Source: Crocinitomicaceae bacterium (lineage in GTDB: Bacteria; Bacteroidota; Bacteroidia; Flavobacteriales_G; Salibacteraceae). From it: a DNA stretch of 64,000 bases. This document shows positions 1 through 10,316 of the stretch, piece by piece; the first letter of the stretch is position 1; every line of letters begins with the position of its first letter. The stretch spans positions 85,090-149,089 of the forward strand of contig PAVO01000042.1 in the NCBI GenBank assembly GCA_002713215.1. Direction: 5' to 3'. Position numbers and translations under genes: made by a program. The notes beneath the pieces are model-generated. The model was not told the origin of the DNA, did no database searches, and worked only from the letters and a program-made list of their open reading frames with translations.

Positions 1-1
1 C

Positions 2-3000
2 TTTGATGACAATCAAATTGAAGGAAGAAATACTAACAGTGCCAATAGAAATTATTCGGTTGTATATAACGATAATTCACAACAACAACAACAAAATAAC
101 ATAACATTTAATGGTAATACGATTAAAAATGGCTCTTATTCATTTTACTGGTACGGTTGGAATTCTGGTGTAAATGCAGAAAAGGGCAATCAATTTATTG
201 GGAACAAATTAGTAGATCAGTACTACATGGGGTTTGCTTTAAGCTTGCAAGATTCAATAGTAATTAAGGGTAATACGATCAATGCAAAACCTATATATAC
301 AGGTAGTTATGGAATATTTACGCTAGGAACCTCAAACTTCCAGTTTATAGAAAATACAATAAACCTAAGAAGGGGAGGAATTGGATTATACATGTCTAGT
401 TCATATGGCACATCTTCAGATAGTTGTGAAGTAATTAATAACTTTATAACAGTAGGTGGAACAGGAACATCTTATGGAATTCAAACCAATACTAGTAACT
501 ACGTTCGATTCTATCACAATTCGATAAACCTGTATAATTCGTCAACAGGATCCTATTGTTTCTACCACAACAATGGATTGGGTGTTGAAGTGAAGAACAA
601 CACTTTCTATAACTCTGGAAATGGTCGTGTAATCCGAATTTCGAACCGTAACTATTACACAGGTGACTACAACAACCTTAAAACCAATGGCTCCATATTT
701 GGTTACTATGCTGGAAATAGAAGCACTTTCGCACTTTGGAAATCAAGTACGCTGGACGATGCCAATTCGGTTTCTGTGAACCCCAACTATAAAGATACAT
801 TCGATCTGCATACAACAAGTGCCACCTTAAATAATGCCGGTACACCCCTAGGAGTGTTAACTGATATTGATGGAGATTCAAGATCTTCATCCTCACCGGA
901 TATTGGTGCTGATGAGTTTAATTCTGTTCCTCGCGACCTGGGCTTACTCTCAGTAATTAAAGGAACCTGCGAAGGAAACCAGAAAGTTGAAGTAAAGATC
1001 AGGAACAATGGAACCTCAACCATTACTAAAGCAAGAATCAAATGGTCAGCAGCTACCAATGGAGGAACTCCGGTTTCTCAAACCGATTTTGTCCTAAATG
1101 CCAATTTGGTTTCATTAAAAGATAGTACTGTATCCCTGGGCAATGTAACCTTTAATAGAAACAACTATTACGATATTCTTATTTATGTCGATTCGGTTAA
1201 CAATGGCCTGGATCAGAATAAATCCAACGATACCCTTACTGTAGATTCAAGTTATGCGGCCATGGCGGGAACTTATACCGTTGGAGGTACAAGCCCCGAT
1301 TTTAGTACAATCTCTCTGGCCTCTTCCGCCTTGCAAAGCCGAGGGGTTTGCGGCAAAGTGTTTATCAATATCAGGCCTGGTATTTACACGGAGAGAGTCT
1401 ATTTACCCAATGCGATTAATGGGGCAGATACGGCCTCAACCATAACTTTCCAAACGGATACGGCAAGTACCGGTCAGGCAGAGTTAAGATACTCATCCAT
1501 TGTAGTATACATACAAAATGCTGATTATGTAAGAATCAATAACCTGAAAATTAAGACAACAGGTGCTTCCAATGCGGTATATTGTTGGAACGCTAACGAT
1601 ATTGAAATTACCAATAACACGATTGAAGCCTATTTGAACAACAGTACAAGTGTGAGTTATAGTGCGATTCGATACTACAAATCACAAACTGGTTCTAAGA
1701 ATTTACTGATTAAAAAGAATACAATTAAGAATGGTTCGAATGGTATTACACTTGATGGTAATGCAAGAACAGCCGGAGTTGAAATAAGTGACAATTCAAT
1801 TACGGATTTCAATATTTATGGAATTTCAACTTACCGGGTAGACTCAGCAAATTTCTCAGGAAATACGATTAAAAATAACCATTCTAAGACTTTTTACTCT
1901 TACGGAATACACCATTCATATGGGTTTGTATTCGATATCTACAACAATAAAATTGAGCTTGATGGTATTAATACAGGTGGCAATGGATTTTCGGGAATTC
2001 ATACCCACTATTCGGATGGACTTAGCTCCAGAAGGGCAAACATTTATAACAATTTTATTTCGATTGGTGGAAGTGCAACTCAAGATCTTGGGCTTAATAT
2101 TTATTATTCCGATTACATTAATGTTGACCATAACTCTGTTAATGTCCACAACACTTCAAGTAGCTCTTATGCGATGTCAATCTATTTTGGTTCTAATCTT
2201 AATATGAGAAATAATAGTTTCGTAAATACAGGTGGCGGTCGTGTTATTACTACCAACCGTACGCCATCAATAAGCAACTACAATAATTTGTATACAACTG
2301 GATCGGTTTTAGGAAGTTACAATGGAAATAGAAATACACTTGCAGCCTGGAGGAGTTATACTTCAAGAGATCAACAATCGATTTCCAGTAACCCTAATTA
2401 TTTTTCGAAAACAGATTTGCATACTTCGTCGGCGGCACTTAACAGCAGAGGAGTAAACCTAACCTACATCACTACCGATATTGATGGTGATACTCGTTCT
2501 TCAACACGAGATATTGGAGCAGATGAATTTACTCCTATTGCGCGTGATATTGCATTGACTAATAACATCGGGATAATTTGTCCTGGCTCCAATGCGGTTC
2601 AGGTTCAATTGAAAAATGTGGGCTCCTCAACGGTAACTTCGGCCAAAGTCAAATGGTATATAAGTACCAATGGTGGTGCATTTGTAAGCCAGTCAAAGGC
2701 AAATTATTCGGGTAGTTTAACCAGTGGAAATTCAACTACGTTAAATCTTGGGAACTTTACCTTCCTCGATGGCAATGTATATTCCATTCGAGCCATTGTA
2801 GACACCGTTAATAATCAATTGGATGGGAATGCGGTAAATGACACAACTTCCAGGATGAACCTCAGGCCTGCACTTTCAGGGATTTATTCCGTGGGAAGTG
2901 GAGGAGATTATGCAACCATTGCTGCAGCTGATTCCGCATTGGATAATGCAGGTGTTTGCGGTCCGGTTGTGCTGGAATTAAACCAGGGTACCTACGCCGA

Positions 3001-6000
3001 ATCCGTTACCATGGGAAATTATACAGGGGTTTCTTCGGTAAATACGATTACGCTTCGCCCTGATTCTAGCAATACTGCACCTGTATACTGGACAAATACG
3101 TCAACCCCAATTACCTTAACAGATGCATCTTACATTACCTATGAGGGACTAAATATTTCCGCCTCGACTTCATCCAATGCGGTTTATATGAGTGGAGATA
3201 TCAATACTGTTCAATTTAAGAACAACGTCATAACCGGGTCATCTACCAGCAATTCAAGCTTTGTATACTCAAGCGTCAGGTACCAGGGGGCATCAAGTAA
3301 AAAACTGCGGAATGTTACATTCGATAATAATACGTTTAACAGAGGGACTTATGGAATCTACCTGGCAGGATCTTCTACCAGCAGATCAGCAAAACTGATT
3401 GTGAAGAATAACTCGTTTACCAACTACAGATATATGGGCGTCTATTGTAATTATTCCGACACAATTACCATTGAAAACAACAACTTTAAGAATGGAACCA
3501 ACGGAGGAATCTATGGAATTCAGATGTTAAATGCGAACCAATTCTCTATTCGCAAAAATAAAATTGATAATACCTCGCTTTCAGGAACCGCAGCTATATA
3601 CCTGGGTTCTTGCCGTGGCACCAATACCAGTCCCGGGGTTATTTCCAATAATTTCTTTGCTAGCAAGGCTAATAATTTTATTAGTTGTGTGGATTTACGG
3701 AATAATACGAACACACATTTCTACTACAACAGCATAAACTTACTCGGAACCGGCAACACAAGTAGAGCCTTGTATTGTTCCAATGGTGCTAATAACCGAT
3801 ACATCAATAACAATGTGGTTAACAAGGCTGGGGGATATGCCATTTACGTTATTGGAACCAACGAATATGCAAATGCCAATTACAACAACTATTATTCTTC
3901 TTCAACTTCCCGATTGGGTTATTACAAAGGGAATAATTACAATACCTTAACTACATGGAGAAGTGGCTCGTCCAGGGACATGCAATCGGTTAATGGTGAT
4001 CCGTTCTTTAAAGGAAATGGTGACCTACATGCCCTTGGCATTGTAACAAATAACAGTGGAACAAGTTTGGTTGGGTTTACCACGGACATTGATGGTGAAT
4101 CCAGGGGTACAACTCCCGATATAGGAGCCGATGAATATACCGCATCACCTGATGATGCCGGTTTGGATAGTATTTCGAATTCACTATTCTGCCTGGGTTC
4201 AAACAACGTATACGTTACTCTAACCAATTACGGTACCGATACCTTAAAAAGTGCTACCATTAACTGGAGCGTAACTTCTACTCCTGGTGCTGTTGCTACT
4301 CAAACGCCTTATTCTTGGACAGGAAGTTTGCCTACCGGTAAGAGTGCTGTGGTGAGCATTGGGTCGTTTAGTCTTGGTACTGATACCAATTACCAGGTGA
4401 GTGCCTATACCAGTTCTCCCAATGCTAAAACCGATGGGTTTACCGGAAATGATTCAACACAAAACCTAAGTCGCGAAGCGGCCATGTCGGGTACCTACAT
4501 TGTGGCTCAAAGTGGAACCCGTGATTACAGCTCAGTATTATCCGCAGTAAACGATTTAAACACCCAGGGAGTATGTGGGCCCGTTACCATTCGGGTAAAA
4601 TCAGGGACCTATTCAGGAGCTGTCACTATTAAGAACATTGAAGGTACTTCGTCTACAAATCGAGTGGTGCTTGAGTCCGACACCTCCAATACTACACCTG
4701 CGGTGCTAACTGCTTCTTCATACACGGTTTCGATACAAGGTGCTGACTATATTACCATTCGTGCATTTGAAATTAAGTCAAGCAGGTATGCGGCAGTTTA
4801 CGCTACCGGGGCCAATAACTTCATTACGATTGAAAACAATACCATTCAGAATAACTATGGCGTAAATTATTACAACTATTACTACAATGCCGCAGTAGCA
4901 GTATATAATACAACCAACAAACCCAATACGAACATTAGCATTCTTAAGAATACCATCTCAGGAGGTCAATACGGAATCTATAGCTATAGTTCAACAACGG
5001 CGAATAAGGGTGTTATTGATGGAAATCATATTAGCAATTTCCGAAATACAGGAATCTATGTTCGAAACGATTACGATTTGGACATCACCAACAACTCGGT
5101 ATTTGATTCGACCTATAGTTACGGATATTATGGAATTCATACCCTTAATTGTGCGGTTGATTTAATAGCAAACAAAGTAGCCATTCATTCTACCAGTGGT
5201 GGTAATGGGGTATATATTCAAAGCAGCAGGGATACATCGCAGGCCCGAAAAAAGATCGTGAACAATGCCATTTCATTTGTTCAAAAGAACAATGGCTCGA
5301 GCAACAACTGGGGAATGTATTTGTATTTCTGTGATTACCAGGATGTATATTATAACTCTGTTCATATGGATGGAGGAATCAATGCGAATTCAAGAGCCTT
5401 TATGGTTCATTCCGGAACCAGTGCAGCGCTCCGAAACAACTCTTTTGTAAACAGCAATGGAGGGTATGCATTGTTTGCATCAACATCTGGTCAAATCACC
5501 TCTTCTGATTATAATAACCTGTATTCTTCCGGAAATAATGTGGCTTATCGCAGTGGTTCCAATTATGCGACCTTGTCCAATTGGAGAACAGGAACTGGAT
5601 TAGATGCTAACTCCACCTCGGCCAATGCCAACTACATGTCGGCATACAATATGGCTCCCAACCATATCGCATTGGATGGAAACGCTACTTCGTTGTCTAG
5701 CGTTCCAACCGATGTAGATGGAGTAAGTAGGGGAAGCAGTCCGGATATTGGTGCCTACCAATTCAATACAAGAAAAGATGATGCCGGATCGGTTGCGTTG
5801 GTGACTAAACAACTATGCAACGGTACGCAATCGGTGGTTTTGGCTGTTAAAAACTTTGGTGGCGATACGCTTAAATCGGCCAGGGTGAATTGGCAAATTT
5901 CCAGAAATGGAGGAGCCTTTGTAACGCAACCGATTTACAACTGGACCGGGGTAATGCCTCCAGGTGAAGTTGATTCCAATGTGGTTGTAGGTACCTTCAA

Positions 6001-9000
6001 TTTTATTGGTGGATCCTATAAGTTAAGGTCATTTACTTCTTTACCCAATACCAAAACCGATGAGTTGCAAAGCAATGATACCCTGCTCGATAATCTTTAC
6101 ATCAAGTTAAATGGAACCTATACATTAGGAGATACATCTTCTGATTTTAAAACCTGGAACTCTTTTGCAAGTGCGATAAATGCAGCAGGCGTGTGTGGGC
6201 CAGTTACAATTAAAGCTAAGCCAGACACCTATCACGAGCACATTGTTCTGGATAATGTTGCAGGTCTCAATTCGACGGATAGGTTGGTGATTACTGCAGA
6301 TACCGGAAGTGGTTTGGTAATGCTAAGCGATTCAATAACACCGTTGGCATTGAATGATATGAAGCACGTAACCATTAGAAGTATTGGAATTAAGTCAACC
6401 GGAAGTGAGGCTGCCCTGAGAATGGATGGTTATAACCATCACATTAGCGTGGATAGTAACCGAATTGTTGGCCCGGTTTCGTATGGGAATTCCGGAATTG
6501 AAAGTGCGATTTATGTCAATTCCAATACCACTACTTCAAATCACGACTTAAGCTTCATTGGAAACGATATTGAAAATGGTTCTTCAGGAATATACTTCAC
6601 TGGAACCAGTATCAATAAACCACAAACTAGCATGGAAATTAAAGGCAATAACTTGAGCAAATTCTATGCTAATGGAATTTATGCCTACGCTGTGGATAGT
6701 TTGGACATAACACTTAATAAGATTTCAAGTTCTGCCGGAGCTGCATCGAATGCCATCTACCTGCATTATTCAGATTTGTTCTCCATTCAGCGAAACAAAA
6801 TGGAGATCAGCAGCACGGGTGCCGGGAATGGAATCACTGTAATCAGAAGCAGTGGCATTAGTTCCGGATATTCTAACATTGTCAACAACTTCATTCAGGT
6901 AGCAGGAGGCAACGGACTGAACATAAGCTATTCCAATTACATCAACGCATTCTACAATTCGGTACACATTAATCCAAACCTGGTTAGTTCTACAGCCGGG
7001 AATGCGGTAAGAACTTTTGCGGTATCTAGTCTCGATTTTAAGAATAACTCCTTTGCCAATTTCGCCAAGGGATATGTCTATGATAGAACCGGTGGGTTTA
7101 CATCGAACTACAACAACCTGTACACTACCGGATCGCTATTATCCAGGAACAATGTTCAGGATTTGGCCGGGTGGAGAACCGCTTCCGGCCAGGATGCTAA
7201 TTCAGTAAGCGCCGACCCTATTTATTTGAGTCAAACCGATCTGCATGCCAACCAAACACTTATGGATAGTTCGGCAACCGTTCTTGGGTCATTTAGCATT
7301 GATATCGATGGCCAAAACAGGGACATCAATTACCCGGATATGGGTGCTGATGAGTTTACCTTAATCAAAAACGTGGGTATTGTTGAGGTTACACTTCCTG
7401 AAACCTTTAGAGCCAGGAAATGGACAACAACTGCATTTAGTAAGACGCAATCGATTGAGATCGTAGTTCGAAATTTCGGGCCGGATGTAACCGATATACC
7501 TGTTGTGTATGAGTTTAACGGAACCCGGGTTCAAGATACCGTACGGGGTACATTGGTCGCCGGTAAGCTGGATACCTTTAAATTCCCGGCAACCGTAAAT
7601 ATGGATACAGTAGGGAATCATCTGTTGAGGGTGTTTACCGCTATGCCCAACGATCAATACATTCAAAACGATACCCTGGACGTTACCGTTGTTACCCTTG
7701 AAAACGGGAAGTATAAGCTACCCTTTGTCGAAGATTTCGAAGGGGTAAAAGACACTGCCATTTTTGAGCATTACCTGGGATTATGGGATCTGGAAGAATG
7801 GGATTTCAATACCAATGGAGGCCGCCTACAAACCAAAAGCGGTAAAAAAGTGGGAGGTGAGCAGGCCATAACGTTGGATAGAACTCCAAATGGTCCGATC
7901 AAGAAAAATGAACTGGTATTGAACCTAAACCTAAGTCGATACGATTTAAAAGATTCTGTATTCCTCGATTTCGATTACATCGATCATCGCGATGAGCGGC
8001 ACAAAGGGGATAGTGTTTGGGTAAGAGGATCAGATACTTCGGCCTGGATAGGTGTCTATGACCTTTGGAGAAACCGAAGAGCCAACCGGGTAAAAGAAGT
8101 CCGAAACATTCAAATTACTCCGCTTCTCGTTGCGACCAATCAGAAATTTACCGAAAGTTTCCAGGTTAAATTTGGTCAGGAGGATAATCAACGACTTCCT
8201 GGGGACGGAAGGACTTTTGATAACATTGTATTAAGGGCATTATTGCCTTATGACTTAACCATTAAAGATGCCGTGGTGGAGTACCGCCAGGTTCCTAAGG
8301 AAATGGCTAACAACCGATATCATGCAACGGTTGGAAACAAAGGTTATTTAACCGCCGATAGTGTTAAGTTTAGAGTGGATGTAGCCGGGGCAATAAACTA
8401 TGCCATGGTCGATTCACTCATGAAGGATCAGGATACCTTGCTAAGTACAACCGATAGCATGCACACCAACCTGGCGGGAACCTATACCGCTTATATGAGT
8501 GCCGCATTTAATGGAATTGATAAGTGCTGGGAAAACGACTCTATTGATATCAATTTTAGTCTAACTGATACGGTACTGGCTCGCGATGATAATGTCGTGG
8601 ATAGCACCTTCGGATTTATCGGATCAACTGGTAAAATGGGAACCGTATTGGAAGTGTTTAAGCCCGACACCCTAACTTCCGTAAGTTTCTATTTGAATTT
8701 CCCTACCATTGGAGATACGCTGAAAGCGGAAATTTACCAGATGGTTCAGGATACTGTAGGAGCAAGAATACTGAGCACATCCAATATTGTTGTAACCAGC
8801 AATGCGTCAGCCTGGTATACCTTACCCATTAAATGTATGGAGGTGCTACAACTGGGCAAGTATATGGTAGCTGTTGAACAATCCTCTACCAACTACCTGA
8901 CCCTGGGAGTAACTAAGAACAATTACATCAAAGGCGTTTCATGGATTAATACATCGAGCAACTGGTCGGCATTTGAAGATTCGTTGGGTGGTTATTTGTT

Positions 9001-10201
9001 TAACATTCATGCAAACTTTGGTAATTACGACTTACCCTCTATTAGTGCACCTTCAGCACTTTGTACCAATGACAATCCTGTCGTACTAAAATCGAACAGA
9101 CCTGGAGGTAAGTTCCATGGAACCGGTGTGGTAAACGATAGCATTTTCGACCCTTCTGTAAGTGGATATGGTACCCACGTTGTTACCTATGGAATTGCAT
9201 TACCCAATGGATGTTTCGATAGCAACGGAGTTTCCATTTTGGTAGATTCTCTTCCGGTGGTAAGCTTTGCAAAACCCGCTGATGTTTGTAACAACGATGC
9301 TATAACCACATTAACTGGCGGTCAGCCAGGTGGAGGTACTTACTTTGGAAATGGAGTTACCGCTAACCGATTGGACCCATCAGCTCTTACACCTGGAGTT
9401 CACACCATTAAATACCGCTATGCAAAACCCATTAGCGGTTGTGCCGATACTGCTGATGCCCAGGTTCGAATAAAGGCTGTTCCCGCAGTAAGTTTTGTAG
9501 CGATCAACGATTTCTGTATCGACGATAGCATCTACACATTCACCCAAGGAAGCCCGGTAGGCGGAAAATACAGTGGTACTGGAGTCGTACTAGATTCTAC
9601 GTTTAATGCTACGATTGCAGGACTTGGATCGCATAAAATCACCTACACTTTCGTGGATACCAATGCGTGTTCCGATACGGCTTCTACACTTGTAATGGTT
9701 AACGATACTCCAAGTAACAACCTGGGAGCAGATACTGCACTTTGCCCGGATCATTCACTTACCTTATCGGCGATCTCTTTCGGATCTTACTTGTGGAATA
9801 CCGGTGATACTACCGAGCATTTAAAAGTTACTTCTAAGGGAGATTATTGGTTGGTAATTACTAATCAGTACGGTTGTACCAATAGAGATACAATTCGAGT
9901 GACCTTCGATGCTGTTTGTATAGGAATAGATCAGGCATTGGTTTCTAATGCTCAAATCAATTACTATCCAAACCCCAATAACGGAAGGTTTTTGCTAAAA
10001 CTTAATTCCAAAGCAGAAGGTGAAGTGAAACTCATTGTTCGAAACATGCAGGGGCAAATCGTTTCTACTCAATCCTGGGAAAAAGTGGGCAATGAATTGC
10101 TCGAGGAAATTGATTTGAGTAATCAATCATCAGGAGTTTACTTCCTTGATTTAATGACGCCGCAGGGGAGGGCACAGCACAGAATAACATTGGATAGATA
10201 A
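2..10201 (+). CDS. Giant T9SS-secreted beta-helix repeat protein (5' end outside window)
   Basis: The frame is open from base 2, so the true start lies upstream and the ATG at 227 is only an internal Met; at least 3,399 residues are in the window. The protein is made of mega-repeats beginning at 1262, 2873, 4484 and 6107 (spacing 1611, 1611, 1623 bases) after a partial first unit. Each unit opens with a (M/L)xGTYxVG segment and a GVCGPV motif, continues with many Asn-rich turns typical of right-handed parallel beta-helices (PbH1/NosD type), then a DIDG...PDIGADEF segment and a CARDB/Ig-like module. From about 7,700 comes a jelly-roll/MAM-like region, from about 9,050 three Ig-like units with a GGxYxGxGV motif, and from about 9,955 a type A T9SS sorting domain (YYPNPNNGRF). 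Family knowledge predicts export by T9SS and surface attachment or release. A role in adhesion or polysaccharide binding is inference. Confidence 0.88.
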   Translation, partial: FDDNQIEGRNTNSANRNYSVVYNDNSQQQQQNNITFNGNTIKNGSYSFYWYGWNSGVNAEKGNQFIGNKLVDQYYMGFALSLQDSIVIKGNTINAKPIYTGSYGIFTLGTSNFQFIENTINLRRGGIGLYMSSSYGTSSDSCEVINNFITVGGTGTSYGIQTNTSNYVRFYHNSINLYNSSTGSYCFYHNNGLGVEVKNNTFYNSGNGRVIRISNRNYYTGDYNNLKTNGSIFGYYAGNRSTFALWKSSTLDDANSVSVNPNYKDTFDLHTTSATLNNAGTPLGVLTDIDGDSRSSSSPDIGADEFNSVPRDLGLLSVIKGTCEGNQKVEVKIRNNGTSTITKARIKWSAATNGGTPVSQTDFVLNANLVSLKDSTVSLGNVTFNRNNYYDILIYVDSVNNGLDQNKSNDTLTVDSSYAAMAGTYTVGGTSPDFSTISLASSALQSRGVCGKVFINIRPGIYTERVYLPNAINGADTASTITFQTDTASTGQAELRYSSIVVYIQNADYVRINNLKIKTTGASNAVYCWNANDIEITNNTIEAYLNNSTSVSYSAIRYYKSQTGSKNLLIKKNTIKNGSNGITLDGNARTAGVEISDNSITDFNIYGISTYRVDSANFSGNTIKNNHSKTFYSYGIHHSYGFVFDIYNNKIELDGINTGGNGFSGIHTHYSDGLSSRRANIYNNFISIGGSATQDLGLNIYYSDYINVDHNSVNVHNTSSSSYAMSIYFGSNLNMRNNSFVNTGGGRVITTNRTPSISNYNNLYTTGSVLGSYNGNRNTLAAWRSYTSRDQQSISSNPNYFSKTDLHTSSAALNSRGVNLTYITTDIDGDTRSSTRDIGADEFTPIARDIALTNNIGIICPGSNAVQVQLKNVGSSTVTSAKVKWYISTNGGAFVSQSKANYSGSLTSGNSTTLNLGNFTFLDGNVYSIRAIVDTVNNQLDGNAVNDTTSRMNLRPALSGIYSVGSGGDYATIAAADSALDNAGVCGPVVLELNQGTYAESVTMGNYTGVSSVNTITLRPDSSNTAPVYWTNTSTPITLTDASYITYEGLNISASTSSNAVYMSGDINTVQFKNNVITGSSTSNSSFVYSSVRYQGASSKKLRNVTFDNNTFNRGTYGIYLAGSSTSRSAKLIVKNNSFTNYRYMGVYCNYSDTITIENNNFKNGTNGGIYGIQMLNANQFSIRKNKIDNTSLSGTAAIYLGSCRGTNTSPGVISNNFFASKANNFISCVDLRNNTNTHFYYNSINLLGTGNTSRALYCSNGANNRYINNNVVNKAGGYAIYVIGTNEYANANYNNYYSSSTSRLGYYKGNNYNTLTTWRSGSSRDMQSVNGDPFFKGNGDLHALGIVTNNSGTSLVGFTTDIDGESRGTTPDIGADEYTASPDDAGLDSISNSLFCLGSNNVYVTLTNYGTDTLKSATINWSVTSTPGAVATQTPYSWTGSLPTGKSAVVSIGSFSLGTDTNYQVSAYTSSPNAKTDGFTGNDSTQNLSREAAMSGTYIVAQSGTRDYSSVLSAVNDLNTQGVCGPVTIRVKSGTYSGAVTIKNIEGTSSTNRVVLESDTSNTTPAVLTASSYTVSIQGADYITIRAFEIKSSRYAAVYATGANNFITIENNTIQNNYGVNYYNYYYNAAVAVYNTTNKPNTNISILKNTISGGQYGIYSYSSTTANKGVIDGNHISNFRNTGIYVRNDYDLDITNNSVFDSTYSYGYYGIHTLNCAVDLIANKVAIHSTSGGNGVYIQSSRDTSQARKKIVNNAISFVQKNNGSSNNWGMYLYFCDYQDVYYNSVHMDGGINANSRAFMVHSGTSAALRNNSFVNSNGGYALFASTSGQITSSDYNNLYSSGNNVAYRSGSNYATLSNWRTGTGLDANSTSANANYMSAYNMAPNHIALDGNATSLSSVPTDVDGVSRGSSPDIGAYQFNTRKDDAGSVALVTKQLCNGTQSVVLAVKNFGGDTLKSARVNWQISRNGGAFVTQPIYNWTGVMPPGEVDSNVVVGTFNFIGGSYKLRSFTSLPNTKTDELQSNDTLLDNLYIKLNGTYTLGDTSSDFKTWNSFASAINAAGVCGPVTIKAKPDTYHEHIVLDNVAGLNSTDRLVITADTGSGLVMLSDSITPLALNDMKHVTIRSIGIKSTGSEAALRMDGYNHHISVDSNRIVGPVSYGNSGIESAIYVNSNTTTSNHDLSFIGNDIENGSSGIYFTGTSINKPQTSMEIKGNNLSKFYANGIYAYAVDSLDITLNKISSSAGAASNAIYLHYSDLFSIQRNKMEISSTGAGNGITVIRSSGISSGYSNIVNNFIQVAGGNGLNISYSNYINAFYNSVHINPNLVSSTAGNAVRTFAVSSLDFKNNSFANFAKGYVYDRTGGFTSNYNNLYTTGSLLSRNNVQDLAGWRTASGQDANSVSADPIYLSQTDLHANQTLMDSSATVLGSFSIDIDGQNRDINYPDMGADEFTLIKNVGIVEVTLPETFRARKWTTTAFSKTQSIEIVVRNFGPDVTDIPVVYEFNGTRVQDTVRGTLVAGKLDTFKFPATVNMDTVGNHLLRVFTAMPNDQYIQNDTLDVTVVTLENGKYKLPFVEDFEGVKDTAIFEHYLGLWDLEEWDFNTNGGRLQTKSGKKVGGEQAITLDRTPNGPIKKNELVLNLNLSRYDLKDSVFLDFDYIDHRDERHKGDSVWVRGSDTSAWIGVYDLWRNRRANRVKEVRNIQITPLLVATNQKFTESFQVKFGQEDNQRLPGDGRTFDNIVLRALLPYDLTIKDAVVEYRQVPKEMANNRYHATVGNKGYLTADSVKFRVDVAGAINYAMVDSLMKDQDTLLSTTDSMHTNLAGTYTAYMSAAFNGIDKCWENDSIDINFSLTDTVLARDDNVVDSTFGFIGSTGKMGTVLEVFKPDTLTSVSFYLNFPTIGDTLKAEIYQMVQDTVGARILSTSNIVVTSNASAWYTLPIKCMEVLQLGKYMVAVEQSSTNYLTLGVTKNNYIKGVSWINTSSNWSAFEDSLGGYLFNIHANFGNYDLPSISAPSALCTNDNPVVLKSNRPGGKFHGTGVVNDSIFDPSVSGYGTHVVTYGIALPNGCFDSNGVSILVDSLPVVSFAKPADVCNNDAITTLTGGQPGGGTYFGNGVTANRLDPSALTPGVHTIKYRYAKPISGCADTADAQVRIKAVPAVSFVAINDFCIDDSIYTFTQGSPVGGKYSGTGVVLDSTFNATIAGLGSHKITYTFVDTNACSDTASTLVMVNDTPSNNLGADTALCPDHSLTLSAISFGSYLWNTGDTTEHLKVTSKGDYWLVITNQYGCTNRDTIRVTFDAVCIGIDQALVSNAQINYYPNPNNGRFLLKLNSKAEGEVKLIVRNMQGQIVSTQSWEKVGNELLEEIDLSNQSSGVYFLDLMTPQGRAQHRITLDR
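1262..7370 (+). repeat. Four coding mega-repeats of about 1.61 kb (537 aa)
   Basis: Unit starts at 1262, 2873, 4484 and 6107 were placed by the recurring GTY-V-G opening and the GVCG motif about 35 residues later. Spacing is 1611, 1611 and 1623 bases. The units are clearly homologous in protein but have diverged in DNA, so this is an old internal duplication. A partial unit precedes 1262 and runs out of the window. Confidence 0.8.
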
Positions 10202-10291
10202 ACTTCCTCTCTAATTTATTGTCGAATTTATTTGAGCTAAAAGATTCCTTGATTATGTAATTGATAGGTTTTTATAAGTACTGTTAGAAGT

Positions 10292-10299
10292 TATATTTG
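10292..10299 (+). promoter_or_regulatory. Bacteroidota -7 promoter box for the second giant gene
   Basis: TATATTTG matches TAnnTTTG exactly and is followed by CACGC. It ends 17 bases before the ATG at 10317. No clear -33 TTTG was found at the usual distance. It suggests the second giant gene has its own promoter. Confidence 0.5.
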
Positions 10300-10316
10300 C
10301 ACGCAAATCAATAACC